Positions 24,401-36,400 of a DNA stretch of 64,000 nucleotides are shown piece after piece (within the stretch, counting starts at the first letter, position 1; the number at the start of each line of letters is the position of its first letter). This stretch comes from Panorpa germanica. Its lineage: Eukaryota > Arthropoda > Insecta > Mecoptera > Panorpidae. The translations under genes and the position numbers were made by a program. The notes beneath the pieces are model-generated. The model was given only the letters and a program-made list of their open reading frames with translations. It was not told the DNA's origin and did no database searches. The DNA lies in assembly GCA_963678705.1 (NCBI GenBank), contig OY783221.1:1178001-1242000 (forward strand), given 5' to 3'.

Positions 24401-27400
24401 AAATCATTACTAAATTATTTTGACGTGGCAGTCAGATATCGTGGGTTACTATCCATTAATTCAAGGCTCAATTATTATAAGATTTCAAAATTTGTATCAT
24501 GACTAATTGTCTAATTATTATAAATGTATGCCGCGTAAACGCCAGTCATTATATTTAAAGTTATGAAAGTTATTAAGATATTTGTATCTCACGCATGATT
24601 TCTATACATGCATAAAAAGTAAATACACAGTGGAATTAGAATAAGAAAATCATATTCATATCGTAAAAATTAATTTCCTTGTAGATATTTAAATATTGGA
24701 GTCTAATTATTCGTCCGAATTAAATTGTTATCATTATTATGTTCGGTTTCATTTCCATAATTCACTTTCTATAAAGTATTGAGTCACAGTGACTGATAGC
24801 ACTTTTATTATACGCGAGACTGCTGTGTCTTCGTGTTCTATACCCGGATCAACACTAAATGGGCTTGTGTCCTATGTCTTAATTTATATAAAAGTGTACT
24901 ATATATTGATAAAGTGGGTTACTAGAACCTGATGTCCATCCAAATGTTCAATTATTTTTTAATAACTCCTTATATTTCAGGAGATATTAACAATTAAAAA
25001 AGTCATTTTGTTTCTTTAATTATTAAAGGGATTCAACGTTGTACACATTCCAAGTGCATGTGACATCACAATCATTGTGTAAGGTTACCAACCTTAAAGC
25101 TCATAAATGTCNNNNNNNNNNNNNNNNNNNNNNNNNNNNNNNNNNNNNNNNNNNNNNNNNNNNNNNNNNNNNNNNNNNNNNNNNNNNNNNNNNNNNNNNN
25201 NNNNNNNNNNNNNNNNNNNNNNNNNNNNNNNNNNNNNNNNNNNNNNNNNNNNNNNNNNNNNNNNNNNNNNNNNNNNNNNNNNNNNNNNNNNNNNNNNNNN
25301 NNNNNNNNNNNAGTGCTAGTACACTGTCGCCATCTACATCTAACTATATAACCATGAAGTAATGTTTCACCTTAAGGTGCTTCATCAAATTGTTGTATGT
25401 ACGAGTACATGCATCATGATTAATTGAAATGATCATCTCATCTAGGTCTCGAGCAAGCGAAGTGTAATTTAATTAGGTTCTTAGACTTTTACCACAAACT
25501 TATCAATACGATGCTAATTACTCACTCCTCCCACTGAGTGTACGCAAATCAATTTATTATAATTAATAGCTACAGTGATTTATAGCTCAAATGAAGAGGA
25601 AATGATTTATGAATTATTACCTTCATTAACAACGGTACACGTAACTGACTTTGCATAAGGACGGAATGTACTTCATTGTGTCATTCTCATTATGTTGTAA
25701 TAACATTTATAAATAGTAAAAAAGTTTATTAACATCTAACTAAATAACATGACTAAAATGAACATGACACGATAATTGTATCGATATTTAGATGATTGAT
25801 TTCTGTAAAAGAGATAGCAACTTACCGGACTTGATGTCACATATCTTGGAATGTTCTATGACGTTGAATTCCTTTAATAATCAAAGCGAAAAAATGACTT
25901 TTTTAATTGTTAATATCTCTTAACATATAAGGAGTTATTAAAAAATAATTTCTTATTTTCTTTTAGCAACATCCTTTTCTAATAGTTTGCGTTAGATGAT
26001 ACCCATAGGATTAAACAAGGATTTAATATTATTACAAAAAATAGAAAAATCTGTCATTAATTATACAGGGATAATCTAAAGTATTTTAATTAATTCTGAA
26101 ACTTCAACACAAGCAAATCCTACTTTTTGTAATTTTGACGACATTTTTGCCCCACTTTGTCATAAGAAAAAGTTTGTAATCGGTGCTGCAATTTCCCCTA
26201 ATGGCTCAATGATTATATTAGGTATTCCATGTAACCGTTTAAATAGGATATTTGCAGAAGAAAAAGTTATAATTATATTATAGCCTTAAGCCAGATATTA
26301 AAATAAAAAGTAAAAATATTAGTGCGTACTTATTTTGTAATTACCTCTTAAAAATGGTTCCCAAACTGTGGGTTAAGGTTCAATTTATTTAGAATACGTC
26401 TACAAGAATGGCTTATTATTTGTGTAACTTATTACAAAGTTTGACAATCACATATGGTATATAAAACTAATAAAAGTAATAAGAATTTACAAAATAATTT
26501 TTTTTGAAGGTCGTACACGATTATAGAAATTGATAAAAATAAAATTTAGGCAATTATAAAATATTAATTAACAAATAAACATTTTCAACCTTGTGGCTTG
26601 ATTTTGAACAAAAGTGTTGTATCAATTACAATACAATGCGACTACTTTTTATAATGCGTAATACTTAATACTCGAATACCGGCAACTTTTAAAATGAAGT
26701 AGCCTTCATTCACTACTGCTTGTATCTCACAAATATAAAATGGTGTGTTACCTCATTATTTCGTAATAATGAATGGAAAGTAATTATAATGCATCAAGTT
26801 TTAATTGGGTGTGTTTAGACATAACAAGAAACCATTCATTAATGGTAGTGTCGCAGCAAAAATGAATAAACGAAACGTAAGAATCATTTTTTACATATAA
26901 ATATATATTTATTGATATTACATTTAATTCACATGGGGCGACTGATTGCAAACCTTAGCCCCGAATCTGCCCGAACCGAATGTGATTACAACTGTGTTGT
27001 TAGTAAAAGAACGAACGTGTTTACGAGTGAGATAAAACACACTGCACGAACGTAACTAAACTGATTTTAAACATATATTCAGCGACTATATTTCTCGGTC
27101 GCAGGACACTGTTGGTTTCATCAACAGAGATGTTTACGAATACTATTGAAAAATATTCAAATACATACAAACAATCAAATATAACACAATAGAATCCCCT
27201 GTTTTGCTATTGTTAAAAATTCTATAGAGTCACAATACACGGCTCGACATTGCTCGTGCTCGTTTTCGTTGAAAACTTCGTTTTGCGTTTAGTTTGCAAT
27301 CAGTCGAGTCATGTGCCTTTCTCGTGTTTTATCTCATTCGCATACACGTTCGATCTCTCACTAACAACAGTTGTAATCACATTTGTTTCGGGGCAAAGGT

Positions 27401-30400
27401 TTGCAACCAGTCGCGTCGTGTGCGGAGGGCCTTAATGTCGGCGTAAAGCATCAATGCTCTCGCTCACTGTGTCCTCTAACACCTGTTCCATCAGTCAAAA
27501 TGCGTTAGAAGATATTAGCAATTAAAACTGCGATTTCAAAAGAATCATTAACAAATAAAGACCAAGTATGATTAAAAAAAAAGTCGGGAGAACATCACCC
27601 TTTCAAATACATCTGACGTCATAATTTTAACAAACTATTTGAGCTGCGCTATTACTTTAATTATCGTATTCCTATTCCACAATACTGGAGCAGTTCTATG
27701 ATCTTTCGCGTTCCATGCTGAAGGCACGGTGTGCGTAGACGTTTATCAAAATAAATATGCGTATATCAGAGAGTCTTCAAGCAACCTTGAAAAGGCCAGT
27801 CCATTGCGCAAATGACAGTTTCACTGTACTGTTTATTTCACTACGGTAATTACTATGTCTACTAACTCTAGACAATTGACACTACAATGACACAAGTACA
27901 ATTTTAATTCACCAAATTATGCAAACTATGATTGTGATCTAAATCTATTTCAAGGATTTTCAAAGTATGGGTCGTGAATCGTGACCTGAACAATAAATTG
28001 TCAAACATTTCATATTTTACAATACTTTTATGAAATTATAAACTTCTAAAACTTTTTGACATAATGTGGGGAAATACGTTTTTTTTAAATTTATCTTTTA
28101 CTTTAAATTTATTATGAAATAACTTACCGTTGAATTTATATGAGTAGTTAAAATTAAGATTTACTGTTTTCCTGATTATTTTAATGGCGTCTTACTAATT
28201 GAAAGACACTTACAATGTAACCTGATGGCTGCATTAAAAAACTATGAGCGTTCTTTAGTTGTAATGGAATCTTATATAAAGCTATTACAACCAAAAGATA
28301 TTTTTAATCAGATTGGAACACTTATACGTCTGTACTTTCAGATTCAGATCCGCCGTTCAGATTTTAGCGTTTACACATTCGATAAACTGACAGACCGTCT
28401 GAATCTAAAACAAATTGAAAATCTGTTCTCATCGTGTAAGAAAGTATATAAATTAGGTTTTAGTTCTCACTGTTCAAATGAAATGCAAACTTCAACAAAA
28501 TTTAAGAATATAAATTATTAATTGTTAAAATTATTTTTGACGTTTGAATAATATTATTTTGTTATAAATTTGACAAATGGTTTCCTTACAATTACATTGT
28601 TCCGTTATAAAATGGTAATCTACAAGTATATGCTACATTTCGCAATTGTTACTTTCATTAAATTTATAAGATATTGTTTCCAGGAAAGAGATCATGTTAG
28701 ACTATACAATTACGTTTGTGTAGTGTTGAAAATATATTTCTATCAAGAAATTTGTTTTATTTATTTAACGTTGGCTATATATTTACAGTTTTTATTGCTG
28801 TATATGTACTGCACCGTTGCCTAAAAAATTTAAGGGTATGTGGCCACATAAACAAGCATATATCTCGATCACTGTGTCGTTATTCGTTTGTTTTTAGAAA
28901 TAACTGTCATTCGGTTGCAAATTTAATACCTTTAACAGTGGGTATACACGTAACGGTTTACCTGACAGGTCTACCCGAACAGACTACCTGTACAGGCAAG
29001 CTAGAGAGTGTATGTGAAATACAAAAAATGAAACATCTAAAATTTTTTTTGTGATTGAAATAATAATCAATTTGTACCTAAAATATATTAACCTAGGCGC
29101 CTTTCATTTATCCAAAGCACACACATTACTCGATAAAATCATAATACTCTCATGCGTGGATTATTGCATAACATGTTCTATTTTTTTTATTTTTTAAGCT
29201 AATTTAATGTTTGTAATAAAGTTTTAAATAACTTTTAATTGTTACTTTTACAAAACAAACAAAAAATATTGTCACATAACTTTAATGAAATAACTGCAAT
29301 AACAATTATAAAAGTATTTAAAAAAATAATAACCTCTTGTTTGAACTTCGTTCTATAAAATGCGTTTAGAAGCCAGATTTACATTGGTTAAAAACTGACA
29401 AGTTACTTTTTTTAAGTATAATTTTTTTAAGCGTAATTTGACATAGTAATGACTTTAATTTTCGTTGTATAGCTAAAATATAGACATTTAGAAAAATCAT
29501 TGAAATAGGAGCAGGATTGACGGACTTGTAAGTAACAACCTGCCGATACTCCAGTAAATTTTTTAATTTGTAATTATTAGGGCTATAGTCCACGACAGCT
29601 TCATTTGTAGGTTGCAAATGAAGCTAGACGTATTCTGCATCTCAGTTCTATCCACGTAATGTCATACAAGCTTCTAGGGTCATTTCTCTTAAGTTTAGCA
29701 TTGAGAAAGCACGTTTTTCATTGTGAAAATGTCGACTGATAAAGAAGATGTGATTATAGCATACGCTGTTATTAGAAGAAGACGAATCAGACGTAGAATG
29801 TATTGGTTTCATCCATACCGCAGATTGTTTGTTGCTGTAAGAGAGTTATCAGAGGATGATTCAGTATTTCAATCAGTATACCGAATGACTTGTTCAGACA
29901 GAGCCTTCTTTGTTTAAATAATTTTTTTATTTGATTACTAAAGATTATTACAATCTGTCCTGCTTAGAGGACATTCAGAGATAGGTATGTCAAAATAAGG
30001 TGCCTTGCGTGGGATGTGCCCATCGACTCATCCCTCAATTTTAATAGATCCTAGATTCTGTTCAGTTGGCTAATAGGTCCTGAGGTACTTTCTTTTTTAG
30101 TCTGCATACTGCGGAAATATTGGACATTAGACAGCTGGCTATTCTCTCTTTGTAGGCTTTGATTCTAAGCACTACTTCTTCATTAACTGTGGGTATAACC
30201 CGATGTATTAAGTGATTAGGTACAAACCATGGTGCATTCGTGACAATCCTTAGCATTTTGGACTGAAATCTTTGGATTATTTCAATATTATAGATAGATT
30301 TGTATAAATACAAGATACAAGAAGCGGTAAATGACGAAAACGTACGTATATAAATCTCGTAAACTATTCATCCATTGTAATACCAACTTAAATGATTTAT

Positions 30401-33400
30401 TAAATAAAAATTACATGTAAGATATATATTTTGGAAAGGCTAATTATAATATAAATATACGTATAATGAAATAAGTCACATCCACATACAAACACTCGAA
30501 TAAAAAATCCAGGTAGCGTGTAAGAGGTGTGGACCGCACGAAATACGGTGCACAGACTTCAAAGCAATAACATGTGGGGAAATGTTGATCTTATGCCGGA
30601 GAAAATATCAGTCGCGTACAGTTGAGTGTTGAACGGCAGTGCACGCGGTAGTCAACAGCAGGAGGAGACTCAACAACCGAAGAACTCGATGGTCGCAAAT
30701 AAAATTACCATATAAATAAATCAGTGTTATAATTCAAAATAAATCAAAATGAAGCAATTATATTTGATTGTAATAATTTGTTTAAAATATAGTAGTGCAA
30801 TATCTTCAAGTTGGAGACCTGTTTTAGGTCATTCAATATTTTCATCTTCTCATAATACACAAAGTTTTCCAAGTTTTGGGGAAGCTTCCCTAAATTATCA
30901 AGGAAGCTCTAGTTATCCTGGTTCAGGATATGAACAGGAAGTTTACTCTGGGATAGGACATGGTGCTGCTGATCAATGTGCAGCCGATAAATTCGCTTTT
31001 GAGCAGGATGCTTATATCAGATATGAAACTAAAATTCCTAGTTTGAAGGAATTTACTTTATGTCTTTGGGCTAACTTCTACAACCACTCTACGGATCATC
31101 CGCTGTTCTCTTATTCAGGTAAGGCATAGGATCTATCCATTTTGACACATATTTAATAGACCAAAAAAATAAACCACGAAAGCGAGGGGGATAAAAGTTC
31201 TTGCGACTACACTACTACTGACTTAAAAAGTCGAAGATTTGTTCAAGTGTGAAATGACTGATCAAATAAAAAGCAATTAAAAATAATTACAATTTAATGC
31301 ATTTTACAAGTGCATGTCATTTCATAAATTATAAATATTTAAATTCTATTATTAAAGCCATTAACGTCTTCATTGAAACAATGACGCCTCCCCGTTTCTC
31401 CCGCACCACCGCCGTGTTATAGAAACAGCACTGTACAATTAGAGAAGTAACACTATTTATTGACAAAATAAAATTAGTTAGTTGATAGTTGAAGAAGAAA
31501 AGAAAGTAGTAAAGTCAGATGTAACTATCATAAGAAAAAAATGTCCAGCAAGGACAGTAAAAAAATGTCATTTATTGTTCACACATGTAGTAATTTTGAG
31601 TCACTTGACTAAGTGCTATGTATGGAATTTAGTCACCTGACGAAAACTCATTTAAATACAAAATTGACCTTGTTAGATTACAATAAATTCAATATTTAGA
31701 AATTTAATTCAGAACCTGATACGTTTGCAGAAAAAAAACGGTCTCAAACTTTCGGAGTTCGCGGACAATATTGAGATATTGAACGAACTAAGCGGACCGG
31801 ATTAAAACAATCTTTCGAGTCTTTTAACGGGATTTGTCATTTTGTCTTTATCAGAACGATATTATGGCATTACTAACCTCAGATTATTGCCAAAACTAAT
31901 CATTCTCACTCACTATTTTGATATTTAATTTACTGTTCTTTTAAATATTGTAATCTAGATTTCAGATTTTCGTTTAAGCATTCCTTTTCACATTTGTGTT
32001 TTAATTTAGGTTTAGTTAATTTAGTTAATGGTGCGTATGCATCGTTAGTAATATAAATTTTGACAATTCGACAAAATTGTATGTGAAATAATTAAAATTG
32101 CTATTTTTAATAACAATTAGTAATAGAAATTGTTTTCTCTTCTATATTTTTCAAAACCTGACATTAAACTTCTTTTAAAAGTAATTTACTGTATTTTGAC
32201 AGATTGTCACATTTTGGAGGTTATAATATAATATAGTTTTTCTTAATTTAATATTTTTAATTTAACACATTGGAGCTTGTAAGATTCTAAAAACACTAAG
32301 AAAATTTAAAAATAAATTAAATTAAAAATGGAACTATGAATGAATGCCATATGCTAAATAATTTAAATTAAATACAAAATTAAATTAAAGCAGTAAGTTG
32401 GAATGATACTTAATGATTTCTAAATTTTAAAATACAAAATAAATTTTAAAATACGTAACTAATACTAAACGTAAAGGCAACATTATAGAACGTATCAAAA
32501 CGAGGAAGCGGAAGTTGAAACAAAAGAAGATAAATTAAATACAATAATCATAAGTTAGTTAATTGATTTAGACGAAATTACTAAGGTAACATTCTATTAA
32601 ATGACGTACGTGTATATAACAAGAAATTGTTAGAATGTAAATAGAAATAGATGGGTTCGTGATCAAAGGTAGGATCATGGTTATCTTCTCCAAAAGGTCA
32701 CTGCTTTTAAATTTTAAATTATGGTTGTAAACTTTCTTCTAAGAAAATAATCATGTATTTCACGTTATCTTTAATGTACTAGAATTTTTTACAAATTTTA
32801 ATAATAAGTTGTTAAGTTTACGCGGTGCCTTGTCTGGGCAAATCAACAAACGGGATTTGCATTATAAGTAGACACGGGACAATTGGATACCTGTTGTTCA
32901 AAATACGCCAGTGTATGAAAAATATAGTAATACATTTTTAGAATAAGAAGGAAAAAATATACAGTAGGAACCCTCCGGATCAATTCTAAACAAAGAAGGG
33001 GAGAAAAATCTAGTGTGAACTGTTATTATTTTTATATTCATTAAAAATCTCGCAGTTCACAAAAAAGTAGAGGTAACATTACGTAAAATAAAATAATAAT
33101 AAAAAAAGATGCTTTTGTCTTTTACAGTAAAAGAAATATGTATGTATCAAGGTAGAGATCTTTAAAATTCTAGATTATATCAAGGCGCCTATTACAAAAT
33201 TTATATATATATATTAATAACTATCTGTTACGATTTTTAACGGTGTTTTTCTGGACCATATATAGCTGGTCCCGTGCGTCCTTAAAGTGAAAATGAAACC
33301 AACGTGATTGCACGCAGATATGAACCAGCGGTTAAGCCTAAAGCTGGTTAGATTACTAATTATATCTCTCCAACAATTGATTATATATAATCAACAAATC

Positions 33401-36400
33401 TATAAGTACCAATTGTTAGATACAAGTACAACTTGAACATTTAATCATCTGTTAAGTTTAAAGTAGGATTAAGTAAGTGCTTTAACTTTACATTGTTCTT
33501 GTCACATTTATTTAAGTGTTATAACCTGAATATTATTATAATTGATTGATAGTATAGGTAATAACTATTATATTGTAAACATTGTTAATTCATACATTAA
33601 TTGCGATCTTAATTTATGGAAATTTCTATTTATTCTTAATTCGTAAATATAACCTATAAATATGTTACCATTGAGTTATGTAACTTACGTAAATTATACG
33701 TAATTGTTATATAATTCTGTTAAATGGGTAGCTACATTATATTGAGAGGTATAGTTCAAATTACGAGAGTTCGGCGGCGACTCATACTTAAAACAAGTTG
33801 TGGGTTATAAACTGCCGATATAACTAAAAAACACTGACTCACTAATTTTTCTATAATGTGTATAGAAACGAATAAGATAAAATTAATTATCGTGTTATAG
33901 ATTTATACCGCTCTTATAAACTCTTATAATTATAAGTCGCCGCCGAACTATCGTGATTTGGATTATAATACAGTGTACATTGACAAATATTATTTCCATT
34001 AAAAGTTATAAAAAAGAAACGAGTTTTGCGGAACGCCTTTGCTTAGATGTTTGCCGACGGTGGTGGAAGTTGTAGAATCGTCAGAAATCGTTTGAAATAT
34101 AAAACATAAATATTTGTAAACGTGTAAACAAAAGTAATAGCTAAAGAGAAATTTGAAGTAAAAAGTGAATTTTAGATTAAAATTTAAGGTTAAAATATTA
34201 AACAAACAATTGAACAAGAAAAATGAAGCCAATCGAAAAAAGACTTTGCAACTTTATAGATAATAGTATAAAGAAGATATGGTGTGAATTTTATTAAGAT
34301 CGGTTTATTAATTAGCGAGATATAGTGCTCGCCAGTTAAAAACGGTTAAAACTGATGCACTTGAACTGATATAACTTATATAGCATTCGGAATATTGACA
34401 TGGCTAAACTTTCAAAGTATAGTTAATGAATCTAAAAACGAATTTTTGATAATCTCATGGTGGTTTAAACCCTTAGAGGATTTTCTTTGTACTTATAAGA
34501 TTATCATTATTTTTCTAAGCTCACGGAGAGCCCCGGGAACTCGCGCTGTGGGTGAGCAACGCCAGAGAGGCCAGCTACTTCAGTATGGCGGTGCATGGGC
34601 AGACTCTCTACAGATTAAACTACCCTGTGAAGTTGGGTCAATGGCATCATGTGTGCTCCAGCTGGAACGGTCGCACCGGAGAATGGCAAGTGTGGGTGGG
34701 AGCCGAGCGAGTGGGCAGGGGATTTAATAATAGGGTAAGTTGGAAAATGTAACTACTTCAAAAAGATATTTTGCATATATAAATATTAGTAAATGAATGA
34801 AAGATGACTTGGTTCATAAAAATGTGATTCCTTGTCTGTGAAAATGAAAAATGGAGATATTCTAACTACAAGACAATAGCAACCCTGCGTGTGTACACTG
34901 GGTCTTTTAGGGAACAGTTGAAATTTCAAACTCCTACCTATACTAATGACGTTAGTATTTTCCAATGTTAGTAAATGCACTTTTCTCATTGTTTTAGAGT
35001 TTTTTCATGATTAAAATAAATGTCTTATGTAATTTAATATATTATTTCTTAGATTATATATATAGATTTTTTTTTATTAGTTCTTCTTTTTACTACAATA
35101 AGTTTTTGAAGGTGCGAAACGATGTTTTATTTGAAAATGTTTTCATAAAAACTTATTTTGTGCCGAATAATCAACGTTCCGTTTATTATGACATGCCTGA
35201 ATCCGTAAAATATTCCCCACTTTCAGGTGCACAAATAATTCCACTTTTTGGAGCCCACACCAAAGACACTACATTCTTTCGAAAGCTTATAGTCTAAGGT
35301 AAAAAAATCTACAACCGTATTTCTTAATATTTGTTTGTTATAAAGTTATGAATTTTTTAACAATATTCCGTTTTACACTATTTGTGAATTTTTATTAACA
35401 ACGGTTTTAAACTTTGAACTCTGGCAATTTCTGTACCAAGTAGTAGATCTTCAAGAAGTAATCCAGAATTTGTTCTGATTTTTGCTGACTTCTCAAAGAC
35501 CTAGTGTACACACCATGACTCGAAAAATATAATTCTTACACTGAGTGTTAAATAGGATATTCTTTCGAAATTGAATGCATAATTAATGATTATATTCTAG
35601 CTTGTTGGTCACGTGATTCACGGAGGTGGTGTTGCTATATCCGGGCAAGATCAAGCCCCACCTGCCACTGCTCAGATTTCAGGACACCCTGTAGGAGGAC
35701 CACTCAATAATGGGTAAGTCCGTTCATTACCAAGGTCGGGTATATACTCGCATAAGGCCATCAAGTCAAGTTATTACGCTAGCATCAAATGAAATAAAAT
35801 ATTGCGGTTCGTTGAGATAAGTGCAAGAAGTAGTAGTAGTTGTGCATTGTCTGGCGTGTGAATCTCGTCAAGGCATTCAAGTTTAAGAGATTGAAGATTG
35901 ATATAAAAACAGAATATTTCTTTATAATTAAATATTCATATATTATTAATAACAAAAAGTGGCGAGTAAAATTTTATGAGGCTTTGAACTCCCTATGTTT
36001 GATATTCTTAAGGCCTAGTTGCAAAACTGGCAGTCTATGGCCTATTTTGATCACATTTAAACACGCCATTGACAGAATTTTGTAGAATTCTTTCAAAAAA
36101 ACTATGTTTTCCAAAACAAAAAACATTTTAAAATTCATTTCCAAAAATGACTGTATATTACTTAAAAAAAATTAATTGAAGGTGATATTATTATGTTATT
36201 GCCAAGCATAATTCAAGTCATATCACAAATTGAATCTTACAGTCTTACAAATAAACCTGTTATAAAATTTATACAAGGTATAAAGCCTGTCCGGACTTGA
36301 CGCTGAATCTATCAAATGAAATAAATAATCAGCAAGATAAGTTTTTATTAACCGAATAATATGTTCGTATATAGTTACCTCCCTCTCCCCCATCCATTAC

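Larger units (their letters stand above)
20873..26929 (-). other. Intron DNA right of the Jockey element, with assembly gap
   Basis: AT-rich part of the 29-kb intron. It holds MITEs listed separately at 21.8, 23.5 and 24.9 kb and the gap at 25112-25311. No exon or RNA gene was recognised. Small open frames at 22751-22942 and 23157-23372 have no supporting feature. Confidence 0.45.

Noticed and set aside
25039..25362. Open frames running through the assembly gap
   Set aside because: They consist mainly of undetermined bases.
28225..28521. 98-codon open frame on the plus strand (MAALKNYERSLVV...)
   Set aside because: No splice context, signal, domain or repeat support; a frame of this length is not surprising in 64 kb. 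Kept only as a note.
34395..34727. 110-codon plus-strand frame ending in RASGQGI
   Set aside because: Wrong frame across pentraxin exon 2; the other frame carries the HxCxSW signature and joins correctly.
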